This document shows positions 42,909 through 52,890 of a DNA stretch of 64,000 nucleotides, in pieces. The notes beneath the pieces are model-generated. The model made no database searches, was not told where the DNA came from, and worked only from the letters and a program-made list of their open reading frames with translations. Each line of letters opens with the position of its first letter. The stretch's first letter is position 1. This DNA comes from Chitinophagales bacterium (lineage in GTDB: Bacteria; Bacteroidota; Bacteroidia; Chitinophagales; Chitinophagaceae). The stretch lies in the NCBI GenBank assembly GCA_015655015.1, contig JAATFV010000199.1, positions 1-64,000 on the forward strand. Reading direction: 5' to 3'. The translations under genes were made by a program, and so were the position numbers.

Positions 42909-42931
42909 AAAGAGCCTGTAAAAGGCTCTTT
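42909..42931 (-). terminator. intrinsic terminator of the small secreted protein gene
   Basis: AAAGAGCCT (42909-42917) and AGGCTCTTT (42923-42931) form a 9-bp stem with a 5-nt loop. In the minus direction it is followed by a T run (the A run at 42906-42911 on the plus strand). It lies just downstream of the gene ending at 42953. Confidence 0.8.
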
Positions 42932-42952
42932 AATTAATAATTATGTAACTAT

Positions 42953-43225
42953 CTAGTGTCTGTTCTTCCTGGAATGTTCGCGATCGAAACGATCGTGATC
43001 AAAATTCCGGCCATGAAAGTAAGACTTATGTTCCCTTTCAAATCTGGCGTGGTAGTGCTCGTAATATACCTTGTCCTGGTAATGTCCATGCCATTTTGGA
43101 TACGTATAGTAGGCATAGCCGGGGTAATCATGTTCAAAGTTAATTTGTACATGAACCTGGGCTGAAGCGGAAGTTGCGACAAAGCTTCCGGCAATGATCA
43201 TGGTCAGAAAGAGTAGTTTTTTCAT
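42953..43225 (-). CDS. small secreted protein rich in His, Tyr and charged residues
   Basis: About 90 residues. A signal peptide, MKKLLFLTMIIAGSFVATSA to the SAQ cleavage site, is followed by about 67 residues rich in His, Tyr, Arg and Asp (HVQINFEHDYPGYAYYTYP, RFEREHKSYFHGRNFDHDRF). No family was recognised; the composition recalls small periplasmic metal- or polyanion-interacting proteins, but that is speculation. The ATG at 43225 is chosen because it starts the signal peptide. The gene has its own terminator. Confidence 0.7.
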   Translation of the reverse strand: MKKLLFLTMIIAGSFVATSASAQVHVQINFEHDYPGYAYYTYPKWHGHYQDKVYYEHYHARFEREHKSYFHGRNFDHDRFDREHSRKNRH

Positions 43226-43510
43226 ATTTGTTTGATTTTTTTTAGATAAATAATTGTTCAAACCTTATTCAGGAAAATCGTGCCAAAGGACTGATAGAAA
43301 GTATTGAATTTTACCTGGATAGGTAAAAAATGTCCTATTGTATATTATATGCCTGCTATTTCTGTTCAGAAAGGAAAAGGTTGGCTTCTGGTGATCCGAT
43401 AATAAAATATGGATTATATTGCTATCATGAACCGAAGCTTCGTTCGGCCGGTAAGAAAAAAAATTAACAGATAAACCGTCAGCTCAACCTGACCTTTAAA
43501 TATTTAACAG

Positions 43511-44362
43511 ATGAAACTATATAGGACCCGGCAAGGAAATATACTGGAGGCTGATGGGAAATTTTACCAGCTTGACAGACCCTGGGATGACCTGATCAAC
43601 AGGGAAGATCTCTATAGTTTTTTGGCAACGGCTGTTTCCCCTGGTAATGAGCTGCCAGCCAAACATGCCGCCGGCTGGTGCGAAAGAGAATTACTGGCGC
43701 CGATCGGGTCTCAGGAGGTTTGGGCTGCCGGCGTAACTTATCTTCGGAGCCGTAATGCCAGGATGGAGGAATCGAAAGATTCGGGCGGAGCGGACTTCTA
43801 TGATAAGGTCTATGTGGCTGATCGTCCTGAATTATTCTTTAAATCCCTTGCCCATCGGGTGGCAGGTCATGGAGAGGACGTATATATTCGCCGGGATTCG
43901 ACCTGGAACGTCCCGGAGCCGGAATTAACGCTGTTTTCCAATTCAAAAGGCTCTATACAGGCCTATACGATAGGGAACGATATGAGTTCCCGGAGTATCG
44001 AAGGAGAAAATCCCCTCTATCTTCCGCAGGCAAAAGTATATCAAAGGAGTGCGGCTCTGGGCCCCTGTCTTTATGTGCCGGAGCATCCGATCTCTGTTAC
44101 TACGGGTATCCATATGACGATCAGCAGGGATGGGAAGAGCGTTTATACCGGTGAGGTGGAGATCAGCCAGATAAAAAGATCCCTGACGGAATTGGTAAGC
44201 TGGCTTTACCAGGAGACTGATTTTATGTATGGAAGCTTTCTGATGACAGGTACCTGCCTGGTCCCCCCGAATGACTTCACCTTACAGGAAGATGATAAAG
44301 TGGATATCAGTATCGATGGTATCGGCCTGCTGACCAATTATATCCGTTATAAACCTTCCTAA
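43511..44362 (+). CDS. fumarylacetoacetate hydrolase family protein
   Basis: A 283-residue FAH-fold enzyme. Motifs include VWAAGVTYLRSRNARMEES, the metal-binding segment VPEPELTLF, YTIGNDMSSRSIEGENPLYL and GTCLVPPNDFTLQEDDKVDI, which resemble the sugar-acid dehydratases (2-keto-3-deoxy-D-arabinonate dehydratase type) more than the 4-oxalocrotonate hydratases. It probably acts on a 2-keto-3-deoxy sugar acid or a related beta-diketo acid in the cytoplasm. It lies 45 bp before the dGTPase gene, which has its own -7 box. The substrate is not proven. Confidence 0.8.
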   Translation: MKLYRTRQGNILEADGKFYQLDRPWDDLINREDLYSFLATAVSPGNELPAKHAAGWCERELLAPIGSQEVWAAGVTYLRSRNARMEESKDSGGADFYDKVYVADRPELFFKSLAHRVAGHGEDVYIRRDSTWNVPEPELTLFSNSKGSIQAYTIGNDMSSRSIEGENPLYLPQAKVYQRSAALGPCLYVPEHPISVTTGIHMTISRDGKSVYTGEVEISQIKRSLTELVSWLYQETDFMYGSFLMTGTCLVPPNDFTLQEDDKVDISIDGIGLLTNYIRYKPS

Positions 44363-44374
44363 CCTTCTACCGCT

Positions 44375-44382
44375 TATCTTTG
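44375..44382 (+). promoter_or_regulatory. -7 box before the dGTPase gene
   Basis: TATCTTTG matches TAnnTTTG, 25 bp before the ATG at 44408. A clear -33 element is not seen. Confidence 0.4.
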
Positions 44383-44407
44383 CGGCCAACCATTATTTTG
44401 GGGGCTT

Positions 44408-45832
44408 ATGCAAAAAATGAATTGGCAGCGATTATATAGTTCTGTGCGGACCGGGTCGACCAGAAAGGGTGATGAAGTGACAGCCAATACGGCCGAACAG
44501 CGGCCCTTTGCCTCTCATCTCCGTACCTCTTTTCTACGGGATTATGACCGCATCATTTTTTCTTCCGCCTTTCGTCGTCTGCAGAATAAAACCCAGGTAT
44601 TTCCCCTGCCTGGCCCTGTATTCGTACACAACCGGCTGACGCATAGCCTGGAAGTAGGTTCAGTAGGCCGCTCCCTGGGCAAGGCGGTAGGGGATGCCCT
44701 GGTCGAAAGACATGTCCATCCGGACGAAGACTTCCGGGAATTCTATAAATATGAGCTGCCTTCCGTCGTTGCCGCCGGCTGCCTGGCCCATGATATCGGT
44801 AATCCACCCTTTGGTCATTCCGGAGAGGATGCTATCCGGAGTTTTTTCCGGGGACTGGAAGGAGAGGCGGGACGGAGGTTTAAAGAGGAGCTAAGCCCTA
44901 ACCAGCAGCGGGATTTCCTCTATTTTGAAGGGAATGCCAATGCTTTCCGCACGCTGACGCACCATTTCAACGAAAAGACCCCGGGCGGATTCCGCCTGAC
45001 ATATGCAACGCTGGCTTCTATCGTAAAATACCCGGCTGATTCGCTGAATGGGTTTAACAAGCAGCAGCTGGCGACAAAAAAATCCGGTTTTTTTGATTCC
45101 GAGATCGGGACTTATAAAGAGATAGCGGCTGAATTGGGCATTCCTCAACCGGATCCTGCAAAAAATGTTTTTGCACGGCATCCTTATGTCTACCTGGTGG
45201 AGGCGGCCGACGATATTTGCTACCGGGTCATCGATTTCGAAGATGCGCACCGGCTGAATATCATCTCCATCGATACGATCAAGGATCTTTTTCTCGCTTT
45301 TTTCGATAAAGAGGAGGGATATAATGCAAGGGAGAAGGTAGAGAAGCGGTTTCATGAGATCAATGACGACAACCAGAAGGTGCAATATCTGCGCGCCATG
45401 CTGATCAGTCATCTGATCGACCGGGTAAAGGATATTTTCATGGACAAGGAAGCTGAGCTATTGGAAGGCAGGCTGGAAAAATCCCTGATCGATTATCTGC
45501 CGGAAAGGGAAGGGGCCCTGATAAAAAAGATCGACGATTATTCCGTACAGCATATTTATAATCACCGTGCGGTAGTAGAGATCGAGATCGCCGGTTATAA
45601 TGTGATTGGGGGGATGCTGAAAGAATTTTTTGCTGCGGTGCTGGATCCCCACGTTTCTAAATCAGAGAAGCTCCTCCAGCTTATTTCCAAACAATTTGTT
45701 ATTTCGGGTGAGCCTGGCCAGCTGTACCATGATATTCAGGCTATCGTGGATTTTATTACCGGCATGACCGACCTCTATGCGGTGGATCTTTACCGGAAGA
45801 TCACCGGCATGGCATTGGGCCAGATCCGTTAA
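44408..45832 (+). CDS. dgt: deoxyguanosinetriphosphate triphosphohydrolase
   Basis: A 474-residue HD-domain enzyme that hydrolyses dGTP to deoxyguanosine and triphosphate. The N-terminal block DYDRIIFSSAFRRLQNKTQV is characteristic, the metal-binding His is H79 in NRLTHSLEVG, and the HD pair is H128-D129 in AAGCLAHDIGNPPFGHSGED. The C-terminal part is the usual helical regulatory region. The length fits the long dGTPase type. It takes part in dNTP pool balance and possibly phage resistance. It overlaps the convergent sigma factor gene by 4 bp. Confidence 0.93.
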   Translation: MQKMNWQRLYSSVRTGSTRKGDEVTANTAEQRPFASHLRTSFLRDYDRIIFSSAFRRLQNKTQVFPLPGPVFVHNRLTHSLEVGSVGRSLGKAVGDALVERHVHPDEDFREFYKYELPSVVAAGCLAHDIGNPPFGHSGEDAIRSFFRGLEGEAGRRFKEELSPNQQRDFLYFEGNANAFRTLTHHFNEKTPGGFRLTYATLASIVKYPADSLNGFNKQQLATKKSGFFDSEIGTYKEIAAELGIPQPDPAKNVFARHPYVYLVEAADDICYRVIDFEDAHRLNIISIDTIKDLFLAFFDKEEGYNAREKVEKRFHEINDDNQKVQYLRAMLISHLIDRVKDIFMDKEAELLEGRLEKSLIDYLPEREGALIKKIDDYSVQHIYNHRAVVEIEIAGYNVIGGMLKEFFAAVLDPHVSKSEKLLQLISKQFVISGEPGQLYHDIQAIVDFITGMTDLYAVDLYRKITGMALGQIR

Positions 45833-46380
45833 ATGCTGACGGGTCTTTTGAGGCTTGCGGCGATCTTTTTCAGCGCAATGGACAGCTGGGCTTCTATTGT
45901 TTTAACCGATAACCCCAGCAATGCTGCGACATCCTTATATTTCAGGCCGTCTTCCTTGACGAGCTTGAAGATCAGCTTACATCGGGGAGGTAATTGATCG
46001 ATGGCGGCCAGGACGGCATTTACCGTTTCCGTGCTGACTAGCAAAGCTTCCGGATCTGCATGGAATTGAATGTAATTGTTACAGTGCTGCTCAATATCAA
46101 CGGTATGAGATGAATTGTCGCGCAGGTAATTGAGGGAAAGATTTTTTACGGCTACATACAAATATACATCGAGGTCGCCTATTTCGGAAAGGGAAGCTCT
46201 TTTTTTCCAGAGGTTCATGAATACATCATGAATGATCTCTTCGGCAGGTTCTTTTACATGCACAATGGAGAAGCAGAACCGGTAGAGACGTACAAAGTAA
46301 TGCCTGTACAGGTCTTCGAAGGCATGCTCATCGGTTAATGCTATTAATCTTCCTAAGAGATTTTTTGTACTGGTTTCCAT
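45829..46380 (-). CDS. ECF sigma factor (FecI-like) of the second utilisation locus
   Basis: A 183-residue sigma-70 family factor of the Bacteroidota ECF group. Region 2 has HAFEDLYRHYFVRLYRFCFS and AEEIIHDVFMNLWKKRASL; region 4 has AAIDQLPPRCKLIFKLVKED, GLKYKDVAALLGLSVKTIEA and LSIALKKIA. It should direct RNA polymerase to the downstream SusCD locus when released by the FecR protein encoded divergently at 46513. The divergent layout differs from the usual sigma-FecR tandem order. It overlaps the convergent dGTPase gene end by 4 bp. Confidence 0.92.
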   Translation of the reverse strand: METSTKNLLGRLIALTDEHAFEDLYRHYFVRLYRFCFSIVHVKEPAEEIIHDVFMNLWKKRASLSEIGDLDVYLYVAVKNLSLNYLRDNSSHTVDIEQHCNNYIQFHADPEALLVSTETVNAVLAAIDQLPPRCKLIFKLVKEDGLKYKDVAALLGLSVKTIEAQLSIALKKIAASLKRPVSI

Positions 46381-46512
46381 CCTTATAACGCATACTGCGC
46401 CTTATATGGCAATAATACAGCAACGCGATAAAGGTAAATTTTTTTATTTTCTTTTAAGGGTTTTTAAAAATTCCTGTGTCCTTACTTATATCATTTAGTC
46501 ATTTCTATCATT

Positions 46513-47727
46513 ATGGAGCAGGAAAGAATAGGAAGATTGATGTTTAAGCTACTGGTAGGCGAGGCCTCCCTCCCGGAGCAGAAAGAGCTGGAGTCTGCCT
46601 TTCGGGAAGATCCTTCGTTACGGGAGACGTGGAATATTATAAAGGCCCTGAAAGAAGCTCCTCCCGGCGGCCTGTCCATTGAGGAGGAACAAAAGATGCT
46701 GGAGAGAGGCCTGAAACGCCTGGATCTCAGCCGCAAGGAAGAGATCGGACTTTCTGCCGTGCGCCGTTATGATGAAGGGCCTGTTATTGCTGCCGGCGGG
46801 CATGGCACGGGTGAAGTTACCGATGTACGCCTGGTTGAAGAAGCTCCCGATACACATTTGGCTGAAGACCTGCCTGTCCTTCGCCGCTGGTCACCCTGGC
46901 GGAAACTTGCAGCGGCTTCTGTTTTCGTCCTGGTGATAGCCGGATTTCTCCTGTACTCCGGAAATAAGACCGGGAATAAGACAATTCCAATTTCATCCGT
47001 ACCGGTGGTGGCGAAAGAGCTGGTGTCAAAATATGGCTCCCGTTCTTTCATAGAGCTGCCCGATGGCTCCAAACTATGGCTGAATGCCGGCAGTAATGTA
47101 CATTATCCCTCTGTTTTCGCTGATGGTAAGCGGGAGCTGACCCTTTCCGGGGAAGCTTTTTTTGATATTAAGCACGACCCTGCCCATCCCTTTATCATTC
47201 ATACCGGGACACTTGATGTCAGGGTATTGGGTACGATCCTTAATGTAAAAGCTTATCCCGGGGATTCATTGACGGAGACCACCCTGATCAAGGGAAAGGT
47301 GGAAGTTGATTTAGCCGACAACGCTCATTCCGCCATTGTTTTAAAGCCCAGTCAAAAATTAATCGTCAGCACGGGGGGAACCAGTGAGCTTGTTCCATCG
47401 CACAATACTGTTGTAAGACCTGATAAAGAGCCGCCGTCACCGAAATTCGTCACGGCGCCTCTTATTCCCGATCCGAACGATGGAACGATTGCGGAGACGT
47501 CATGGGTGGAAAACAAGCTGGTTTTCCGTAGTGAGCCTTTTGCTCAGCTGGCCCTGAAGCTGGAGCGATGGTATAATGTGAAGATCCTCTTTGATAATGA
47601 AAAGTACAGGATGGATGAGCTCACCGGAACCTTTAAAGATCAGCGGATCGATGAAGTAATGCATGCCCTGCAGCTTACTTCTGATTTTCACTATAAGATC
47701 GCCGGGGACACGATCCATATCTGGTGA
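46513..47727 (+). CDS. FecR-type anti-sigma factor
   Basis: A 404-residue inner-membrane anti-sigma factor. The cytoplasmic N-terminal part (1-130) begins LMFKLLVGEASLPEQKELES, the single transmembrane helix is at about 131-149 (LAAASVFVLVIAGFLLY), and the periplasmic FecR domain has FIELPDGSKLWLNAGS, LSGEAFFDIKHDPAHPF and VLGTILNVKAYPGD. The C-terminal domain (LALKLERWYNVKILFDNEKY) is STN-like (DUF4974). It senses the substrate-loaded STN-type SusC at 47903 and frees the sigma factor. The cytoplasmic linker of some 60 residues before the helix is longer than usual. Confidence 0.93.
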   Translation: MEQERIGRLMFKLLVGEASLPEQKELESAFREDPSLRETWNIIKALKEAPPGGLSIEEEQKMLERGLKRLDLSRKEEIGLSAVRRYDEGPVIAAGGHGTGEVTDVRLVEEAPDTHLAEDLPVLRRWSPWRKLAAASVFVLVIAGFLLYSGNKTGNKTIPISSVPVVAKELVSKYGSRSFIELPDGSKLWLNAGSNVHYPSVFADGKRELTLSGEAFFDIKHDPAHPFIIHTGTLDVRVLGTILNVKAYPGDSLTETTLIKGKVEVDLADNAHSAIVLKPSQKLIVSTGGTSELVPSHNTVVRPDKEPPSPKFVTAPLIPDPNDGTIAETSWVENKLVFRSEPFAQLALKLERWYNVKILFDNEKYRMDELTGTFKDQRIDEVMHALQLTSDFHYKIAGDTIHIW

Positions 47728-47902
47728 CACAGGAAGGAAAACGAAAACTAATGAAACAACGAATGATGACGATATAGCTTGCCCAAATAAAACAGGAAGT
47801 GCTGACACACTCCCTGCGCGTTGGGTATAATCATTTTTTGCTGACACCTAATCTCCGCCAGGATTTCAGGTATTGATTATTTAACCACAACATTTCAAAT
47901 GT

Positions 47903-50900
47903 ATGAAAAAATTCTGTAGTTCTTATTTTGCCAGCCATCCGGATTGGCGGAAAATCCTTCTGCGTATGAAACTCACCTTTTCTCTGCTGTTGCTTGCGTT
48001 TCTGCACGTTTCTGCAACCGTTCACTCGCAAGACAAATTAACACTGACTGAGAAGAGCATTAGCTGGGAAAAATTATTCGATCTGCTGGAAAAGAAAAGC
48101 ACCTATACCTTTTTATACAAGGATAATGTGTTGCCCCGTAGAACGAGGGTAGATGTCGAGGTTGCTGATCTGACTGTTCCGCAGATCCTGGACAACGTTT
48201 TTCGGAATACAAAGCTCACCTATCATGTACTTTCCAGTCACCTGGTAGTGGTCACTTCCCGTTCTGAACCTGTCGTTGAGATCCGGGTCAGCGGGAAAGT
48301 CGTCTCTGCTTCCGGTGATCCTCTGTCCGGAGCCACTGTAAAGGTGAAGGGCAGTACGTTGGGGACGAGTACCGACAGTGCCGGTAATTTCACGCTCAGC
48401 GTGCCGGAGGAAGCTGTATTGGTGGCGTCCTTTGTGGGTTATCAGTCGCAGGAGCTGCCTGTTGCAGGCGGCTCGAGGCTGACCTTTACCCTGCAAGCCC
48501 TGCCCGGCAGCCTGAATGAAGTGGTGGTGATCGGGTATGGGACAGCCCGTAAAAAGGACCTTACCGGTTCTGTATCTACTATCAGTACGAAAGATATACA
48601 AAGTATTCCTGTAGGTGGGGTAGACCAGATCATGCAGGGTAAGGCTGCCGGGGTGGTCATCACCCAATCCACCGGTGCTCCGGGTGATCCCATTTCTGTA
48701 AGAATAAGAGGACTGGGCACTATCAATAACAATGATCCCCTCTATATAGTGGACGGCATTCCTACTACTGCTGCCGGTATCAACGAGATCTCTCCCAACG
48801 ATATCGACAATATCAGTATCCTGAAGGATGCTGCCTCCGCATCCATTTATGGGGCGAGGGCGGCTAATGGTGTGGTAGTGATCACTACCCGGAAAGGCAA
48901 GTCCGGCAAGCCAAAGCTGAGCCTGAATGCCTATACGGGCTGGCAGTCTCCTGAACGTTATATTAAAATGGCTAACAAGGCACAATATGTCAGTGCCTAC
49001 AACACGGCTGCCATTAATGACAGTCTCACGAATCCCGGAAGTCCGAGACACCAGCTTCTTCCCCAAATGGTGGATACGTTGCCTGATGTGGATTGGCAGA
49101 GGGCCACTTTGAAGACGGCGCCTATGACTAACCTGCAATTTTCCGTAAGTGGCGGTAGTGAGAATACGCAGTATATCGTGTCTGCGGCTTATCTCACCCA
49201 AAAAGGAATGATCCAGAATTCTTCTTTCGACAGGTTTAACATCCGTACGGCGATCAATAGTAAAGTTTCCTCACTGTTCAGCCTTGGCACCAATATCAAC
49301 CTGGCTTACAATAAGACGCGCCAGGTAGGCAGCTCCGGGGACGGGTTTGGTAACGGCAACCCGGGCCCCAGCGTTGTTCGTTATGCTCTGTTCCGCACTC
49401 CGCTTATACCGGTAGTTGACAAGAACGGCCAATACAGCGATATTCCTCAAAATTCCTTCTACCAGCCAAATGACGGAGCCGCTTATTTAGGCGATGGGCT
49501 CAATCCAGTGGGTTTGGCCGCCAATACGGACCGGAATTTTTATAATTATTCCGTTTTGGGGGATGTTTATGCCGAATTAAGACCCCTGAAAAATCTCACC
49601 ATCCGTTCGGATATCGGTACCAACCTTATCCTCACGGATTACAAACAATTCTTCCCTACCTGGGGCAGTCCCAGCCGGCTGCAGAACTCTCCGAATTCAC
49701 TGGCCCAGTCTTCTACCAATAATTTTAATTATAACTGGACTAATACGGCAACTTATAAATTGGAAATGGGCCAGCATTCCCTGAATGTCCTGGTGGGCAG
49801 TGAGGCGGTGTATTCTGATTCCAGGGCCTTGTCAGCTTCCGGTAAGAATTTCGTTGATCAGTCCGCGCCTTTCCAATACCTGGATAATGCTACCGGCCTG
49901 CCTTCGCCCTCCGGCAGTAATGAATCACACTGGAGTCTTTTCTCTCTTTTCGGGAGACTGAACTATCAATACAATGATAAATACCTGGCTTCCTTCAACT
50001 TCAGGAGAGATGGCTCTTCCCGACTGGCTCAGAACGACCGTTATGGCAACTTCTTCTCCGGTTCCCTTGGCTGGAGAATCGACAAGGAAGCTTTTATGCA
50101 ACAGATCAAGCCTATCTCCCTATTTAAACTCCGGGCCAGTCTCGGGCAGCTGGGTAACCAGGAGATAGGCAACTATGCTTATACTTCTACCATCGGATCG
50201 GGTGGTTATTACAATTTCGGAGGGGTAGCGACTCCTACCTATACTATTATATCGAAAGGCAATCCGAATGTAAAATGGGAGACGAGTACCCAGGCCGATG
50301 CAGGATTGGACATGGGATTCTTTGATAATGCCTTACTGGTCACTGTCGATTATTATAATAAGAAGACTTCGAACATGTTATTAAGCATTCCGCAGCCCAG
50401 CAGCGCCGGTAGCGCCGGCAGCCCTACGGAGAATGCCGGGAATGTGGTGAACAGGGGATTTGAGTTCGAGGCTTCCTATCGAAAGAGCATCAATAAGGAT
50501 TGGCGTTTTGAGATTGGGGGTAACCTGGCTACGGTACATAATCGAGTTACTTCTCTGGCCGGGGGCAAACCGATCTCTGCGGGGCGCATCGATAATAATT
50601 TAAATGCAACGATCACAACGGTGGGGCAGCCGATTGGCGAATTTTACTTGCTGAAGCAGGATGGTATCTTCCAGAATTCCCTGGACGTATTTACCCACGC
50701 CAGCCAGGGTGCAGGTATCCAGCCAGGTGATGTAAAATTCAGAGACACCAATCATGATGGGGTCATCGATCAGAATGACAGAGTTTATGCCGGCAGTCCT
50801 ATTCCTAAATTCACTTACGGTTTCACCGGGACCCTGGCCTACAAAAGTTTGGACCTCAGCCTGTTCTTTCAGGGAGTGTCAGGCAATAAGATCTACAACC

Positions 50901-51325
50901 AGGTATTGACGGATATTGAAGGGTTCTATCGTCCGTTCAATATCACAGAGAGGATCGCTACGCAAAGCTGGCATGGGGAAGGTACAGGTAACAATTTTCC
51001 ACGCCTGTCCTGGTCGGGGGCTCAGAATAATAAACAGGCTTCCACCCGTTTCCTGGAAGATGGGTCCTATCTGCGGTTAAAGAACCTGCAGCTGGGTTAC
51101 ACGGTGGGTAGCCAGACCTTATCCCGTATGCGGATCGCGTCCATACGTATCTATGGAAGTATCCAGAATGTATTTACGGTGACAAAATATACCGGGCTGG
51201 ATCCTGAAATGGCTACCAGCGCCAATGCATCGGTATCCGGGGATGGCGTAAAGGCCGTGGGTATCGACTGGGGTACTTATCCCTCTGCGAGGACGGTCAC
51301 CATCGGCGCTAACCTGAACTTCTAA
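47903..51325 (+). CDS. SusC/RagA family TonB-dependent receptor with STN domain
   Basis: A 1140-residue outer-membrane transporter. An N-terminal basic stretch and signal (ending ATVHSQ) are followed by an STN domain (about 45-115, ISWEKLFDLLEKKSTYTFLY) that contacts the FecR protein, a carboxypeptidase-D-like domain (about 130-200), the plug (DQIMQGKAAGVVITQS, IRGLGTINNNDPLYIVDG, SIYGARAANGVVVITT) and a barrel ending in TVTIGANLNF. An internal ATG at 47966 would shorten the n-region, but the longer form is common in this group. SusD follows after 18 bp. It should import the oligosaccharide that induces this locus. Confidence 0.95.
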   Translation: MKKFCSSYFASHPDWRKILLRMKLTFSLLLLAFLHVSATVHSQDKLTLTEKSISWEKLFDLLEKKSTYTFLYKDNVLPRRTRVDVEVADLTVPQILDNVFRNTKLTYHVLSSHLVVVTSRSEPVVEIRVSGKVVSASGDPLSGATVKVKGSTLGTSTDSAGNFTLSVPEEAVLVASFVGYQSQELPVAGGSRLTFTLQALPGSLNEVVVIGYGTARKKDLTGSVSTISTKDIQSIPVGGVDQIMQGKAAGVVITQSTGAPGDPISVRIRGLGTINNNDPLYIVDGIPTTAAGINEISPNDIDNISILKDAASASIYGARAANGVVVITTRKGKSGKPKLSLNAYTGWQSPERYIKMANKAQYVSAYNTAAINDSLTNPGSPRHQLLPQMVDTLPDVDWQRATLKTAPMTNLQFSVSGGSENTQYIVSAAYLTQKGMIQNSSFDRFNIRTAINSKVSSLFSLGTNINLAYNKTRQVGSSGDGFGNGNPGPSVVRYALFRTPLIPVVDKNGQYSDIPQNSFYQPNDGAAYLGDGLNPVGLAANTDRNFYNYSVLGDVYAELRPLKNLTIRSDIGTNLILTDYKQFFPTWGSPSRLQNSPNSLAQSSTNNFNYNWTNTATYKLEMGQHSLNVLVGSEAVYSDSRALSASGKNFVDQSAPFQYLDNATGLPSPSGSNESHWSLFSLFGRLNYQYNDKYLASFNFRRDGSSRLAQNDRYGNFFSGSLGWRIDKEAFMQQIKPISLFKLRASLGQLGNQEIGNYAYTSTIGSGGYYNFGGVATPTYTIISKGNPNVKWETSTQADAGLDMGFFDNALLVTVDYYNKKTSNMLLSIPQPSSAGSAGSPTENAGNVVNRGFEFEASYRKSINKDWRFEIGGNLATVHNRVTSLAGGKPISAGRIDNNLNATITTVGQPIGEFYLLKQDGIFQNSLDVFTHASQGAGIQPGDVKFRDTNHDGVIDQNDRVYAGSPIPKFTYGFTGTLAYKSLDLSLFFQGVSGNKIYNQVLTDIEGFYRPFNITERIATQSWHGEGTGNNFPRLSWSGAQNNKQASTRFLEDGSYLRLKNLQLGYTVGSQTLSRMRIASIRIYGSIQNVFTVTKYTGLDPEMATSANASVSGDGVKAVGIDWGTYPSARTVTIGANLNF

Positions 51326-51343
51326 TCTTCAAATCATTTATAT

Positions 51344-52867
51344 ATGCGACTTAAAAATATTTTTATCTTTTTAACTATTCCCGCGCTCTTTGCGACGGGG
51401 TGTAAAAAATTCCTGGATCAGTCGGTGTTGAGCAACTATGTCCCGGCTAACTATTTTACGTCCGATGCCAATGCGCTGTTGGCTGTTAATGCTGCTTATG
51501 TCCCATTGACCTTTACGTCCGGGGCCAGCAATGCCATCTGGGTATTGGGGGATGTGGCTTCCGATGATGCGATCAAAGGGGGCAATCCCGGAGATCAGGC
51601 GGATTTCGATGCCATTCACAATTTCAATATTCTGCCGACCAATTCTGCGGTGGAAGCCGTATGGCAACGATATTACGATGGCGTATTCAAATGTAATGTG
51701 ATTCTGGATGGATTGCCCGCCTCTAATACGGCTGTGTCTGATGCTGCCAAAAAATCGGCGATCGCGCAGGCGAAGTTCCTGAGGGCTTATTATTATTTTA
51801 TTCTTACGATCAGCTATGGCGATATCCCTTTGCATTTGAAGGTGGAGACGCCGGATGAGCTGCAAAGTCCTGCTTTGCCGCAGGATACTATTTTCGCGCA
51901 GATCGAAAAGGATTGCCTGGATGCGATCCCTGATCTGCCCTTGCCTTCTTCTTTGGCGGCAGCCGATTTTGGCAGGGTTACGCGGGGATCTGCGCTGGCT
52001 TTACTGGCAAAGACCTATCTCTTCCATTCCGATCTGCCGAATCATTACCAGTTGGCAGCGCAGAATGCCCAGGCTGTTGAAGCCCTGAGCTATTATACAT
52101 TGACTTCTTTATTTACGGATAATTTCAATGCGGCTACGAAGAATAACAAGGAGGTCATTTTTACCGTCAATCATATCTCGGGGGCCAGCCCTTCCCAGGG
52201 AAATGAGCTGAATGCCTGGTTTGCTCCCCGGGCCCTTAATGGCTATGGCTTTTTTTATCCTACCCAGGACCTGGTGAATAATTTCGAGAAGGCTACGAAT
52301 GGGGAGCCCGATCCTCGTCTGAATTATACGGTGGCTCAGCAGGGGCAGCCCTATTTCGATAGTCCTTTCGATCCGACCTGGACTACGACCGGATATGTCA
52401 GTAAGAAGCATACACAACCGTTGTCGGTCATACCTGCTGCTATTAGGAATGATGGAAGCCTGAATTATGAGGCGATCCGTCTGTCGGATATCCTGCTGGT
52501 AGAGGCAGAGGCCTTGAATGAGAGCGGCAGCAGCAGCCTGGCGCTGGTTCCGCTGGAAAAAGTTCGTAAGAGGGCCAGGGAGTCCTACCTCTATGATACT
52601 TCTCTCCCGGGGTTCGGTACTGTGCCGGCCGGCTTGTTGCCCGAAATTACGACTACCGACCAGGGACAGTTGCGAACGATCATCCGCAACGAAAGGAGAT
52701 CTGAGCTAGCCCTGGAATTCCATCGTTTTTTCGATATTATCCGGTATGGCAGCGCCTATGCTAACAGCGTACTCGCCGCGAATTCGCCCAATTTCAGTTA
52801 CGACAAGAATAAATGGTTTCCCATTCCGCAAAGCGAACGGGATGCGAATAAAAAACTGGGTAAATAA
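51344..52867 (+). CDS. SusD/RagB family lipoprotein (second locus)
   Basis: A 507-residue surface glycan-binding lipoprotein. The signal peptide MRLKNIFIFLTIPALFATGC has the lipobox ATGC. SusD features are KKFLDQSVLSNYVPANYFT, FLRAYYYFILTISYGDIPL, the block SDILLVEAEALNESG and IIRNERRSELALEFHRFFDI. It pairs with the SusC at 47903. A LamG lipoprotein gene follows after 23 bp, so the operon continues. Confidence 0.95.
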   Translation: MRLKNIFIFLTIPALFATGCKKFLDQSVLSNYVPANYFTSDANALLAVNAAYVPLTFTSGASNAIWVLGDVASDDAIKGGNPGDQADFDAIHNFNILPTNSAVEAVWQRYYDGVFKCNVILDGLPASNTAVSDAAKKSAIAQAKFLRAYYYFILTISYGDIPLHLKVETPDELQSPALPQDTIFAQIEKDCLDAIPDLPLPSSLAAADFGRVTRGSALALLAKTYLFHSDLPNHYQLAAQNAQAVEALSYYTLTSLFTDNFNAATKNNKEVIFTVNHISGASPSQGNELNAWFAPRALNGYGFFYPTQDLVNNFEKATNGEPDPRLNYTVAQQGQPYFDSPFDPTWTTTGYVSKKHTQPLSVIPAAIRNDGSLNYEAIRLSDILLVEAEALNESGSSSLALVPLEKVRKRARESYLYDTSLPGFGTVPAGLLPEITTTDQGQLRTIIRNERRSELALEFHRFFDIIRYGSAYANSVLAANSPNFSYDKNKWFPIPQSERDANKKLGK

Positions 52868-52890
52868 TTATTCTTTTAAAATTTATCAAT

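Noticed and set aside
48113-49201. Minus-strand open frame of 362 codons
   Set aside because: It lies antisense to the STN, carboxypeptidase-like and plug domains of the SusC protein, and its translation shows no domain.
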